DNA of 64,000 nt from Spongiibacter pelagi (GTDB taxonomy: Bacteria; Pseudomonadota; Gammaproteobacteria; Pseudomonadales; Spongiibacteraceae), in contig NZ_JACXLD010000005.1 of the NCBI RefSeq assembly GCF_014705705.1, positions 186,001 through 250,000 of the forward strand, written 5' to 3'. Under the pieces are notes generated by a model. That model ran no database searches. It was not told the DNA's origin and saw nothing but the letters and a program-made list of their open reading frames with translations. Position numbers and translations under genes: made by a program. This document shows, one piece after another, positions 47,331-56,086 of this stretch (the stretch's first letter is position 1; every line of letters begins with the position of its first letter).

Positions 47331-47359
47331 AAACGGCCTGAGTAATCAGGCCGTTTTTT
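47331..47359 (+). terminator. Intrinsic terminator after katG
   Basis: AAACGGCCTGA (47331-47341) pairs perfectly over 11 bases with TCAGGCCGTTT (47346-47356) around GTAA, followed by further T. The AT-rich left side could also help terminate the leftward NERD gene, but that gene ends 70 bases before it. Confidence 0.92.
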
Positions 47360-47429
47360 ATTCCCCTTTTTACGGCCTAGCAAAGACGATTTGATTTTGA
47401 TTGTTGTTCGTAGCGCCTAGCCCGTCATT

Positions 47430-48377
47430 TTAAGAATTCGTTTCTACGGCAGGGAAATCCCCTAAACATACTTCTTTTGTACAGCTTTTACAGCTTAAGG
47501 TGTATTGCGTCTTTAGCTTTGAAACCTTGGTATCTTTTGCGGCGCAAGATGGACATGGGATTTTCATTGAAGTGTTGGTGCCGCAGGGACACTTAATGTA
47601 GTAACCAAATTTTCCGTAGGCGCCCATAAGCCCTTCGACGCCGCCACAGCTTTTGCACTTTAAGAGAATCTCACAATTTTCCTCGGAAACTTTATGTTGC
47701 TCCTTATTATCAGGTTCCTCTGATAGTTCTGCGTTTGAGTCATCTTGATGACACATTGGCGCTAAGAACTCTGTAATCGCGCTCATTTCTTTTTCGGAAA
47801 ACCAAGGGCTGCTGTCTACTTTGTAAAACGCGTATTTACCGGGAATGGATTTAATGCTGTCTGCGAGAAATTCCGTCTTAATGACTCGATCATTGATGTG
47901 AGTGGGCGCAGATTCTCGATCAAACATCGCAGAACTCGATATAGCAATTAAAATGTCGTATTGCCGACCTCTGAAGCCTTTTTGCATTCCCAATAAACGC
48001 CCAAGAAGATTTGGCGCATGATCTTGTAATACCGACTTCAATATTTCTATTTGCTGCTCAGCTTGTTTGATTGGTGAGCCAATGCCGTACCAAGTGCCTT
48101 TATAGCTTCGTGACCATTCTTCTTCGCGATTCACTTTCACTTCACCATGAATACTTTTGGATTCTATGATGATGAAACCGTATTTATGAAGGACAAGGTG
48201 GTCGATCTGGGCAGAAAACCCGTCATGGGTAAGTTTCAGATTGTCGAATATTTTAAATGTATCAGAAGGTAGGCGCCGGCTTAGCTGGTAACTAATGTTT
48301 TTTTCGTGCTGTTCGCCGGCTGCTTTACGTGTAGTGTCCATTTTTTTGTTCAGTCCATTGTATTGTGTTGAATCCAT
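47430..48377 (-). CDS. NERD-domain nuclease-like protein with two zinc ribbons
   Basis: A 315-residue protein. Residues of about 17-130 form a NERD domain, related to restriction endonuclease folds, with the key segments GFSAQIDHLVLHKYGFIIIESKS (Asp and Glu-x-Lys of the nuclease core) and Gln-rich helix KQAEQQIEIL. The C-terminus has two Cys4-type zinc ribbons (CKSCGG...CPCG and CPSC...CKSC). This combination is found in defence- or DNA-processing-associated proteins. An alternative ATG at 48341 would shorten it by 12 residues without touching the domain. No defence genes flank it. Confidence 0.8.
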   Translation of the reverse strand: MDSTQYNGLNKKMDTTRKAAGEQHEKNISYQLSRRLPSDTFKIFDNLKLTHDGFSAQIDHLVLHKYGFIIIESKSIHGEVKVNREEEWSRSYKGTWYGIGSPIKQAEQQIEILKSVLQDHAPNLLGRLLGMQKGFRGRQYDILIAISSSAMFDRESAPTHINDRVIKTEFLADSIKSIPGKYAFYKVDSSPWFSEKEMSAITEFLAPMCHQDDSNAELSEEPDNKEQHKVSEENCEILLKCKSCGGVEGLMGAYGKFGYYIKCPCGTNTSMKIPCPSCAAKDTKVSKLKTQYTLSCKSCTKEVCLGDFPAVETNS

Positions 48378-48409
48378 TCAAAGCGGTAAAGCTTTGATTC
48401 CCGCAATGC

Positions 48410-49228
48410 TTATTTCAAGTAATCCAGCAGTAGCTGATTTACTTTTTCCGGCGCATCGATTTGCATCCAGTGGCCGGTGTCTGCAATCAATTCAAATCTA
48501 AAATCATTGCTAACAAATTCAGCCGAGTTGCGCATTTGCGCCTCGGTGAGATAGGCGTCGCCAGTGCTATAAATTCCCATTACAGCTACCGGCATCGGCG
48601 GCCAGTTTTTTCCCATCAAGCGGCGGATATTGGCGCGGTAATAATTAATACCGGCAGTGAGGCGACCGGGTCGGCCGAGGCGTTCGGTCATTTCGTCCAT
48701 TGAGCCTCGGTGTTTAACCAAACCGCGCAACATGGCCCAGTTAAAGGCTTTGATAGACCACTCCGGCAACGTGGGAAGTTGAAAGAAAATGGCATACCAG
48801 CCTTTCAGTTTTTGGCGGAAACCGCCCCGGTACATATAAGCGGCGGGGTGGCCAACAGACATGGCGACAAAACTTTCGAAGCGTTCCGGGTGGGTCATAA
48901 CCAATTGCCAGCTAATAATCGCTCCCCAGTCATGGCCCACCAGTTTGACTTTTTCGATGCCGAGTTCATCCAGCAGCGCGCGCATATCCTCAATCAAGTA
49001 TTCCAACTGATAATCGGATTTGTGGGGCAATAACTGAGAGTCACCAATGCCGCGAGTATCTGGCGCAATGACTTGATAGCCGGCTTCGACCAGTGCGGGA
49101 ATTTGATATTTCCATATTTCTTTGCTGTCTGGAAAACCGTGAATTAAAAGCACTGGGGCGCCTTCGCCCTCAATAATGACGTTGAGTTGAACGCCGTTTA
49201 CGGTAATGTCGCGGGTGTTAAAGCTCAC
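48410..49228 (-). CDS. Alpha/beta hydrolase, epoxide-hydrolase/dehalogenase type
   Basis: A 272-residue enzyme read from a GTG start with GAGG six bases upstream. The oxyanion motif HGFPDS is followed by DTRGIGDS and the nucleophile elbow VGHDWGA with Asp as nucleophile, the pattern of soluble epoxide hydrolases and haloalkane dehalogenases. The late DTGHWMQIDAPEKVN supplies the His. It overlaps the NhaC-type gene by four bases (GTGA). The substrate is unknown. Confidence 0.87.
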   Translation of the reverse strand: MSFNTRDITVNGVQLNVIIEGEGAPVLLIHGFPDSKEIWKYQIPALVEAGYQVIAPDTRGIGDSQLLPHKSDYQLEYLIEDMRALLDELGIEKVKLVGHDWGAIISWQLVMTHPERFESFVAMSVGHPAAYMYRGGFRQKLKGWYAIFFQLPTLPEWSIKAFNWAMLRGLVKHRGSMDEMTERLGRPGRLTAGINYYRANIRRLMGKNWPPMPVAVMGIYSTGDAYLTEAQMRNSAEFVSNDFRFELIADTGHWMQIDAPEKVNQLLLDYLK

Positions 49229-50658
49229 GCTTTTTCCTCAATTTTTATATTGAAACGCATATACAAAATACTCATCAGCGGGCTGATAAGATTGAAAAAA
49301 CAGTAGGGCAGATAGCTCAGTGTGGCGATATTCAGCACGACCGCATGATAGGCGCCGCAGGTATTCCACGGAACCAGCACGGAGGTGACGGTGCCGCAGT
49401 CTTCCAAGGTTCGGCTTAGATTGCGAGGGCTGAGATTATGTTGATCGTAGAGATCTTTATACATGCGCCCGCCGATTAACAGGGTGAGGTATTGCTCGGC
49501 AGTGGTCAGGTTTAATACGCCGCAACTACCGGCGGTGGTGGCGACTAATGAGGTGCGGCTGCGGGCCAAGTTTTTCAGTGCATCGGTAATCCGCCCCAAT
49601 AAACCGCTGGCTTCCATCAGCCCACCGAAAACCACGGCGCTGAGAATCAACCAGATGGTATTAAGCATGCCCGCCATACCGCCCCGGCTCAGTAGGTCGG
49701 TGCTGGCAGCATGGCCGGTTTGGATTTCGGTGGAACTTACAATGCTTTGTATCAGGCCTTTGTAGAGTCCTTTCCAGTCGGTGCTGCCGCCAATTTGATA
49801 GATCAGCTCAGTTTGGAATAGGGCCGCACACAAGGCGCCAAGTAAGGTCGCGATCAGCATTACCGGCAGTGCGGGCAGGCGCAGCATGATCAGCGTGACG
49901 ATAAGAGCGGGGACTAACAGCAGCCAGCCAGAAAGGAAAATACTGTTTTGCAGTGCGGTCAGCATCTGGGCAGATTGGCTGATTTCCGAGGCATTGCTGT
50001 GCTGCCAGCCAAGAAACAGAAATATCAGCAGGGCGATGGCGAAAGAGGGTAGCGTGGTGAATGCCATATAGCGTACATGGCTGAACAGGTCGACATTGCA
50101 CACCCCGGCGGCGAGGTTGGTGGTATCGGAAAGCGGTGAAAGTTTGTCGCCAAAATAGCCGCCGGAAATAACGGCGCCTGCGGTAATCGCAGGGTCGAGT
50201 CCCAAACCTTCGCCGGTGGCCATCATGGCGACACCGATGGTGGCGGCGGTGGTCCACGAACTGCCCACGGCGCTGGAGATGATGGCACAGACGACGGCAG
50301 TGGCTGCGTAAAACCAAGCGGGATCGGCCAGTTGCAGGCCGTAATAGATGAGCGTTGGCACAATGCCGCTCACTGTCCACGCACTGGAAAGTGCGCCGAT
50401 CAGCAAGAGCATCAGCACCGGGGTAATGGCGACATGCACGACGCTTAGCATGCCTTCTTGTAATTGGTGCCAGCTCACGCCGCGAGTTAGGCCGATGGTT
50501 GCGGCGGCGGCACCGGCTAAAATCAAGGCAAATTGGTTGGGGCCTTCTATGCCGGCGTCGCCAAAAATAGCGACATTGAGCGCCAGTAGTCCGACCAGTA
50601 AGGCCAGCGGCGTTAGTGCCAGCCAGAGTGAGGCGGGTGGTCGGGCAGATGGGGTCAT
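49225..50658 (-). CDS. NhaC-family Na+/H+ antiporter
   Basis: A 477-residue inner-membrane protein with about twelve helices. Motifs such as AVVCAIISSAVGSSWTTAATIGVAMM, VISGGYFGDKLSPLSDTTNLAAGV and the late LEDCGTVTSVLVPWNTCGAYHAVVL are those of the NhaC/ArcD-like antiporters. AGAGAG lies before the ATG. It would exchange sodium or an organic ion for protons. Here it is embedded in a minus-strand operon of catabolic enzymes, so an amino-acid or organic-acid exchange role cannot be excluded. Confidence 0.87.
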   Translation of the reverse strand: MTPSARPPASLWLALTPLALLVGLLALNVAIFGDAGIEGPNQFALILAGAAAATIGLTRGVSWHQLQEGMLSVVHVAITPVLMLLLIGALSSAWTVSGIVPTLIYYGLQLADPAWFYAATAVVCAIISSAVGSSWTTAATIGVAMMATGEGLGLDPAITAGAVISGGYFGDKLSPLSDTTNLAAGVCNVDLFSHVRYMAFTTLPSFAIALLIFLFLGWQHSNASEISQSAQMLTALQNSIFLSGWLLLVPALIVTLIMLRLPALPVMLIATLLGALCAALFQTELIYQIGGSTDWKGLYKGLIQSIVSSTEIQTGHAASTDLLSRGGMAGMLNTIWLILSAVVFGGLMEASGLLGRITDALKNLARSRTSLVATTAGSCGVLNLTTAEQYLTLLIGGRMYKDLYDQHNLSPRNLSRTLEDCGTVTSVLVPWNTCGAYHAVVLNIATLSYLPYCFFNLISPLMSILYMRFNIKIEEKA

Positions 50659-50704
50659 AGGCGCTCTCTAGTTCTGACTCTGGTGAAGGATACGTGCTGA
50701 CGAA

Positions 50705-51160
50705 TCAGTTTTCGCTGGCGTCCATCAGCGTGCTAAGCATCTTGCGCAAATGGTCGTTTATTGGCTGGGGTTTTTCTGTCTCGCGGTCGACAAACACATG
50801 GGTGAAATTGCCGTAGGCGCTGGCCTTATCCTCACCTTTTTTAAAGATTGCCAAGCCGTATTGCACCGAGCTATTGCCAAGTTTATTGACGCGCAGAGCG
50901 CCTTCCAGCTCCTGCGGAAACACCAGTGCCTGTTTGTAGAAACATTCTGAATGCACGATATAGCCAATCTGATGGCCATTGTGGATATCGAGCCCACCTT
51001 CCTGAATAAGAAAGCTGTTGGCCACGGTGTCGAAATAGGAATAGTAATTCACGTTATTTACGTGGCCGTAAATATCGTTGTCCATCCAGCGGGTGGTGAT
51101 GGGCATAAACCAAAAATACTGGCTGCGCTGAGTCAGGTCGCGCTCATCGCTGTGGGTCAT
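50705..51160 (-). CDS. Acyl-CoA thioesterase, 4HBT/YbgC-like hotdog fold
   Basis: A 151-residue hotdog-fold protein. The active-site segment TTRWMDNDIYGHVNNVNYYSY carries the catalytic Asp and the DxxxH pattern of the 4-hydroxybenzoyl-CoA thioesterase family, and Ala/Gly-rich strands follow. It would hydrolyse a short or medium acyl-CoA in the cytoplasm. It lies 28 bases after the iron alcohol dehydrogenase gene and 46 bases before the NhaC-type gene, so all are probably one transcript. Confidence 0.87.
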   Translation of the reverse strand: MTHSDERDLTQRSQYFWFMPITTRWMDNDIYGHVNNVNYYSYFDTVANSFLIQEGGLDIHNGHQIGYIVHSECFYKQALVFPQELEGALRVNKLGNSSVQYGLAIFKKGEDKASAYGNFTHVFVDRETEKPQPINDHLRKMLSTLMDASEN

Positions 51161-51188
51161 ACTCGGTACTCTTTAGATAGAGGGTAAA

Positions 51189-52346
51189 TCAATAACAGGC
51201 CTGATAAATGGCCAGAGCATCCGGCTCTGAAATTGGTCGTGGATTATTGACCAGCAGGCGTTGTTGCAACATTGCATCCCGCGCCAGCATCGGTAAATCG
51301 GTTTCGGCAATATCCAGTTGCGATAGCCGTGCCGGCAATTCCAGTTTATTAATGAGGTCTTCAAAATATTCAATAAACTGCTCGCAGCGCTGCTTGCTGT
51401 CACCGGCTAAATCGCCACTAAACATCACTGTTTCTGCTAGTTCGGCATAGGCGCTATGTGCGTGGCTGGCGTTGTAGCGCAGCACCGCAGGCAACACCAG
51501 TGAATTACTCAGACCGTGGGGAATATGGTAGTGGCCACCCAGCGGGTAGGCCAGCGCATGAACCGCCGCAACCGGAGCATTAGCGAAGGCCTGACCGGCC
51601 AGACAAGCGCCGAGCAACATGGCCTGCCTAGCTTCAATATTGTCGCCGTGCTGGCAGACCGAGAGAATATTTTCGCCCAGTAATTTCAGCGCCTGTTTGG
51701 CGAGCATATCGGAAATCAGGTTTTTCTTGTGGATGCTGGTAAACGCTTCGATGGCGTGCACCATCGCGTCGATGCCAGTCATGGCGGTAATTCGTGGCGG
51801 CAAACCCAGGGTCAGCTCGGCATCCAGCAGGGCAATATCGGGATACAGATGGGGCGAAACCACGCCCATCTTCGTGGTGGCGCCAGTGGTGACAATGGCT
51901 ACCGCCGTGACTTCTGAGCCGGTGCCGGCAGTGGTTGGCACCAAAATCAGTGGCAGACGCGGCCCCTTGGCCATATCAACGCCATACACTTCGCTGAGGG
52001 ATTGTTCAGAGCCGGCCAGCAGGGCAACGATTTTTGCGGTGTCCATTGAGCTGCCGCCGCCAAAGCCGATAATGCCATCGGCGCCGACTTCTTTGGCAAC
52101 TTTTAGGGCTTCTAACACGATGGCTTCCGGAGGGTCTGCCACTACATCGGCATAGCAATGAAAGGGCAATTCCGCATTGGTCAGCGAGGTGGCGATGATT
52201 TCCAGTAGGCCGAGCTTTTTAATACCGGGGTCGGTGATGACCAGCGGCCGGTAAATGCCTTGGGCGCGGCAGATATCGCCTAGGCGGTGGGCGCTGCCGG
52301 TTTCGTTGATAATGCTGCGGCAGGTATTAAAGCTAAAGTTTTTCAT
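51189..52346 (-). CDS. Iron-containing alcohol dehydrogenase
   Basis: A 385-residue group III alcohol dehydrogenase. The NAD-binding loop is GFGGGSSMDTAK, and the metal ligands fall in GIDAMVHAIEAF (Asp and His) and HALAYPLGGHYHIPHG (two His). Also typical are PTTAGTGSEVT and GLPPRITAMTGID. It would oxidise or reduce a primary alcohol, diol or hydroxy-acid in the cytoplasm with iron at the active site. It is followed by the thioesterase gene on the same strand. Confidence 0.9.
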   Translation of the reverse strand: MKNFSFNTCRSIINETGSAHRLGDICRAQGIYRPLVITDPGIKKLGLLEIIATSLTNAELPFHCYADVVADPPEAIVLEALKVAKEVGADGIIGFGGGSSMDTAKIVALLAGSEQSLSEVYGVDMAKGPRLPLILVPTTAGTGSEVTAVAIVTTGATTKMGVVSPHLYPDIALLDAELTLGLPPRITAMTGIDAMVHAIEAFTSIHKKNLISDMLAKQALKLLGENILSVCQHGDNIEARQAMLLGACLAGQAFANAPVAAVHALAYPLGGHYHIPHGLSNSLVLPAVLRYNASHAHSAYAELAETVMFSGDLAGDSKQRCEQFIEYFEDLINKLELPARLSQLDIAETDLPMLARDAMLQQRLLVNNPRPISEPDALAIYQACY

Positions 52347-52401
52347 GGCCTTTGCACGCCTTTATGTTCGTTATTGTGCAGGAATCGTGTTGGCTTGGTC
52401 T

Positions 52402-54426
52402 TTAATCGCTAGAGGACAATCGGCTGATCAGCTCACGGCGATTGCCTTGAATATAAGCGAAGCCCGCTTTGCTGGGAAATTGTAACCAGACTTGCGCCAA
52501 ATCCCTGAGCAAATCCATGCGCGGTAAATCTTTATACAGCCCAAAAAACGAGCCGCTCATAGCGGTAAGTGAACGAGATAAATGCAGGTATTCACCTTTC
52601 ACGGAAATGCCTTTGCGACTGATATTGGCAATCAGTGTCATGGCCACTTCAAGGCGATTCATCAAACCGCTTTTGCCTTCGCGATACAGGGTATAAGGCG
52701 CGAATATATCCAGTGGTTTAACGCCGGATTTGGCAAAGGTTTGTCGAGCAATCTCTAGCAGATCAGCTTCGAGTAGACGAGTTTCTGCGGGCGCGGGTGA
52801 CATCTCAATAATGCTGTCGGTCACGCGCTGGGCGTCGCCGCTGAGTACAGCGATTAGATAATTGACGGTGGGCCGCCAGATATCTTGGATGTCGACCGAA
52901 TTGCCCCAGTCAATGAAGTACAGCTGACGTTTATTTTTGACTAATACATTGCCTTGATGCAGGTCGCCGTGAAACTCCTGATTAATCAGCAGGTGATGAA
53001 TCATGGCGTGCAGATAGTTGCGAGCAGTGCGGCGGCGCAGTTGGCGCGACTGGCGTTTGCTCAAGCCGTCAAAAGCCTTGTTAAGGCTATTGGCGTTCTC
53101 GATTAATTCCATCTCAATAATGCGGCGCGTGCTCTGGTAGACCTCGGGGACATACCAGCCGCTGGAGTAGCGGGCGCGCTCGGCAAAGCGTTGTTGGCTT
53201 TTCGCTTCGGCTTCAAAGTCCAATTCTTCGCGGAAGCCTTCAACAAAAATATCGGTTTGGTCCAGCCATGAATGCAGGAAGGGCGTGAGCTTGGTGTGCG
53301 GCGCCCAATACTGGCTGGTCAAAATAAACAGCTTGATTACGGTTTTACCAATCAGGAATTCCCGCTCCAGATTGTGGCGGCCCACTTTGAGTAATACCGG
53401 TACCAGCGTTTTAACGCGCTCGGGTTGCTCGGTGTCAAACACCGGGCGATAAGCGGAATACACCGAGGCGATAGAGCCTGATTTCAGCGGTTTGCTGGCA
53501 TCAAAGTCGTAGTACAGGCGTTCGGGTTTTTGGTTGAAGCACTCGATAAATGCCTGCTCAACTTCTTGAGCACTCATGGGCTCAACATCTTCTTGGAATA
53601 CCGCCAAGGCTTCGGAAATTTCCTCGGGCAGAAAGTCAGTATTGGCGGCCGCGACCTGAGCAATTTTGATAAAGAAGGGGCCGAACTCGCGCACCATCAT
53701 GGCCACCAAATCAGCTTGGGCCTTGTAGTCGTCTTCAGGAATATTGAAGAAGGTGCGAATGTGACGCAGGGCCTTAATCTGACGGCGGAAAATTAACAGG
53801 TCGCCGCGAATGGTGTACACCCCGCCCAGTACCTGACGCGTTTTTTCGTCATTGTGCTGGCGCATTTCTTTGAGCTGATTCAGGGTGCTGACAATCAGCG
53901 GTTCATAGGTGTTGTAAATGATATGGGCGATATCCAATCCGATTTCGCCCAGACCATTCAATTCAGGTTCGCTGGCCAGTTCGTTAAAGAAGTTCCAGAA
54001 CTCGTCGGTTACTTCTGTGGGAACAATATTGGCGGTTACTGCCGAGAAGCGCTTCATGCCGAGATTGATCAGGTTCTCGGTGCTCTGCTCATTGGGCAGT
54101 AAATTCCAGCTGCGCATGCCGTTGGTAATGTCGCGCAATTGCCCCACCAGCGGGTGCTCACTCAGGGTATTGAACAATCGGTCGGCGGCCACCCGCATTT
54201 CCGCTTCGCTAATGGCTTGGTCGCGGTTGACCAGCTCAGCAAGGGGAGTAATGGCGCGATAAATATCGGTGGTGCCAAGGGTAAAAGCACGGGTGCTCTT
54301 GATGATATTGCGAGCGCGATTAGCAAAGCTGGACTCCCTGTCCTGGCTCGTCGATTCCTTGATATTGCTGTTGCTGGGCAAAACGGTATTTCCTGTGCTG
54401 CTGGTGGCTGATGGTTGATTCAACAT
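52402..54426 (-). CDS. ABC1/AarF (UbiB-like) atypical kinase
   Basis: A 674-residue protein with the protein-kinase-like ABC1 fold. The N-terminal family motif that normally reads KxGQ is present as KIAQ (FFIKIAQVAAANTDFLPEEI), and the nucleotide loop as GSIASVY. The catalytic loop HGDLHQGNVLV and metal motif FIDWGNS are intact. The N-terminal 200 residues are longer than in E. coli UbiB, and no C-terminal membrane helices were seen, so it is not a plain UbiB. Family members support quinone or lipid metabolism. It heads the minus-strand series, 55 bases before the alcohol dehydrogenase. Confidence 0.82.
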   Translation of the reverse strand: MLNQPSATSSTGNTVLPSNSNIKESTSQDRESSFANRARNIIKSTRAFTLGTTDIYRAITPLAELVNRDQAISEAEMRVAADRLFNTLSEHPLVGQLRDITNGMRSWNLLPNEQSTENLINLGMKRFSAVTANIVPTEVTDEFWNFFNELASEPELNGLGEIGLDIAHIIYNTYEPLIVSTLNQLKEMRQHNDEKTRQVLGGVYTIRGDLLIFRRQIKALRHIRTFFNIPEDDYKAQADLVAMMVREFGPFFIKIAQVAAANTDFLPEEISEALAVFQEDVEPMSAQEVEQAFIECFNQKPERLYYDFDASKPLKSGSIASVYSAYRPVFDTEQPERVKTLVPVLLKVGRHNLEREFLIGKTVIKLFILTSQYWAPHTKLTPFLHSWLDQTDIFVEGFREELDFEAEAKSQQRFAERARYSSGWYVPEVYQSTRRIIEMELIENANSLNKAFDGLSKRQSRQLRRRTARNYLHAMIHHLLINQEFHGDLHQGNVLVKNKRQLYFIDWGNSVDIQDIWRPTVNYLIAVLSGDAQRVTDSIIEMSPAPAETRLLEADLLEIARQTFAKSGVKPLDIFAPYTLYREGKSGLMNRLEVAMTLIANISRKGISVKGEYLHLSRSLTAMSGSFFGLYKDLPRMDLLRDLAQVWLQFPSKAGFAYIQGNRRELISRLSSSD

Positions 54427-54697
54427 TCAATACATCCCGGCCGGGTGGCGCGCGGTATCAAAATTAAAATCTTTATTTTTCAGTGGCTTGCTGGATTTTC
54501 GAGAGATCTGCGTTGGCCGCTAGAGGCTCTGGCTGTCAGCTTGCTGAGGACTGTGTTGGGCTAGGTTAAAACACATTTACGCTGGAAGCTATGGGAGATT
54601 TGGCAGTTTTGTGGATTGCTCCAACTATGCACATTTTTCGTGCTGATTGGGGCGGGGTTGGAGTGGTAAATGCCAATTTGGTGCGCGCGGCGCCGAC
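54427..54697. other. 271-base intergenic region
   Basis: It lies between the AarF-like gene and the pilR end, both on the minus strand. It should contain the promoter of the AarF-catabolic operon. I see no strong hairpin terminator for pilR and no repeat. Confidence 0.4.
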
Positions 54698-56068
54698 CTA
54701 GTCTTCGATATTGTACTTCTTTAATTTGTAGCGAAATTGGCGGAAGGTCAGCCCGAGACTTTTGGCTGATTCGGTCTTGTTCCAGCGATTTAGCTCCAGT
54801 GCTTCCTGAATAATTTGCTGCTCCAGCTCGCCCAAATAGCCCTCAATATCACCGCACACGGCGGGTAGCAGCGACTGTCCCGCAGACGGGGCTCGGCTGG
54901 AGCTTTGTTCTAGGGCGGGGGCGTCTGGCAGTGAGAGGTCGGCTTCGCGAATCACATTCTGTTCACAGAGGGTCGCTGCGCGCTCAATGATGTTTTCCAG
55001 TTCGCGGACATTGCCGGGAAAGGGGTAATGCTGCAGGGCCAAACTTGCCTGTTCGTCGATGCCGGGTGTGGGGATATTCCACTCTTTAGCTATTTTCCCG
55101 AGGATAAATTCGGCCAGCAGCGGAATGTCTGAAGCCCGCTCGCGCAGGGCGGGGACTTTTACTTCAATCACATTGATTCGGTAGAACAGGTCGTTGCGGA
55201 AATGCCCTTTGGCAACGGCCTCACTGAGATCGCGGTGAGTGGCGCTCAGCAGCCGTACGTCGACCGGAATTTCTTTGTTGGAACCGATGCGGCGAATCGC
55301 TTTTTCCTGAATGGCCCGCAGCAGTTTGACCTGCATGGCGAGCGGTAGATCGGCAACTTCGTCGAGGAATAAGGTACCGCCATTGGCGGCTTCAAAAAGC
55401 CCTTCTTTGTGATCAATCGCCCCGGTAAAACTGCCTTTTACATGGCCGAAGAATTCACTTTCAACCAGTTCGCTGGGAATGGCGCCACAGTTTACTGGCA
55501 CAAAGGGCGCATCTGCCCGAGGGCCATTGGCGTGAATCAGGCGTGCCACCACTTCCTTACCGCTGCCGCTTTCGCCGCTGATATACACCGGTGCCTGACT
55601 GCGGGCCAGCTTTTGAATCTGGGCGCGCAGGTTTTTGATCGAGGAAGATTCGCCGAGCAAACGTGTGTTCTGGCTGCTATCAACCCGGCCGGGAGCGGTG
55701 TCGAGCCGCAGTGCGGAGCGCACGACATTGCGCAGTTGCTCTACGGAAAGCGGCTTGTTGATAAAGTCGAAAGCGCCGGATTTCAACGCCTCAATAGCGA
55801 GTTCAGTACTGCCATAAGCGGTGATAACCGCAACGGCCGTTGCCGGATGGTTTTGTTGAATACTTTTTACAATATCAATTCCGCTGCCATCGGGCAGGCG
55901 GACATCGGTCAGGCAGAGATGAACCGGCTCACTGCTGTTTAGATGTGTCATGGCAGTGGCGACGGAGTCCGCTTTCAGTACGTCGAGTCCCATGCGCAGA
56001 ATAGTCACTTCCAGGAGCTCGAGAATATCGGGTTCGTCGTCGACAATCAGAATGGTTTTATTGGTCAT
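54698..56068 (-). CDS. pilR: Sigma-54-dependent response regulator PilR
   Basis: A 456-residue NtrC-family regulator. The receiver has phospho-acceptor Asp55 (LTDVRLPDG). The AAA+ domain shows Walker A GESGSGKE, the sigma-54 contact loop as GSFTGA (in place of GAFTGA) and Walker B GGTLFLDEVADL, and the Fis-type helix-turn-helix ends RWNKTESAKSLGLTFRQFRYKLKK. It activates type IV pilin (pilA) transcription in Pseudomonas. No pilA lies in the window. It is 18 bases downstream of the pilS kinase and, as in Pseudomonas, near bamD/rluD. Confidence 0.93.
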   Translation of the reverse strand: MTNKTILIVDDEPDILELLEVTILRMGLDVLKADSVATAMTHLNSSEPVHLCLTDVRLPDGSGIDIVKSIQQNHPATAVAVITAYGSTELAIEALKSGAFDFINKPLSVEQLRNVVRSALRLDTAPGRVDSSQNTRLLGESSSIKNLRAQIQKLARSQAPVYISGESGSGKEVVARLIHANGPRADAPFVPVNCGAIPSELVESEFFGHVKGSFTGAIDHKEGLFEAANGGTLFLDEVADLPLAMQVKLLRAIQEKAIRRIGSNKEIPVDVRLLSATHRDLSEAVAKGHFRNDLFYRINVIEVKVPALRERASDIPLLAEFILGKIAKEWNIPTPGIDEQASLALQHYPFPGNVRELENIIERAATLCEQNVIREADLSLPDAPALEQSSSRAPSAGQSLLPAVCGDIEGYLGELEQQIIQEALELNRWNKTESAKSLGLTFRQFRYKLKKYNIED

Positions 56069-56086
56069 CTTTTATAACGTTCTGCT

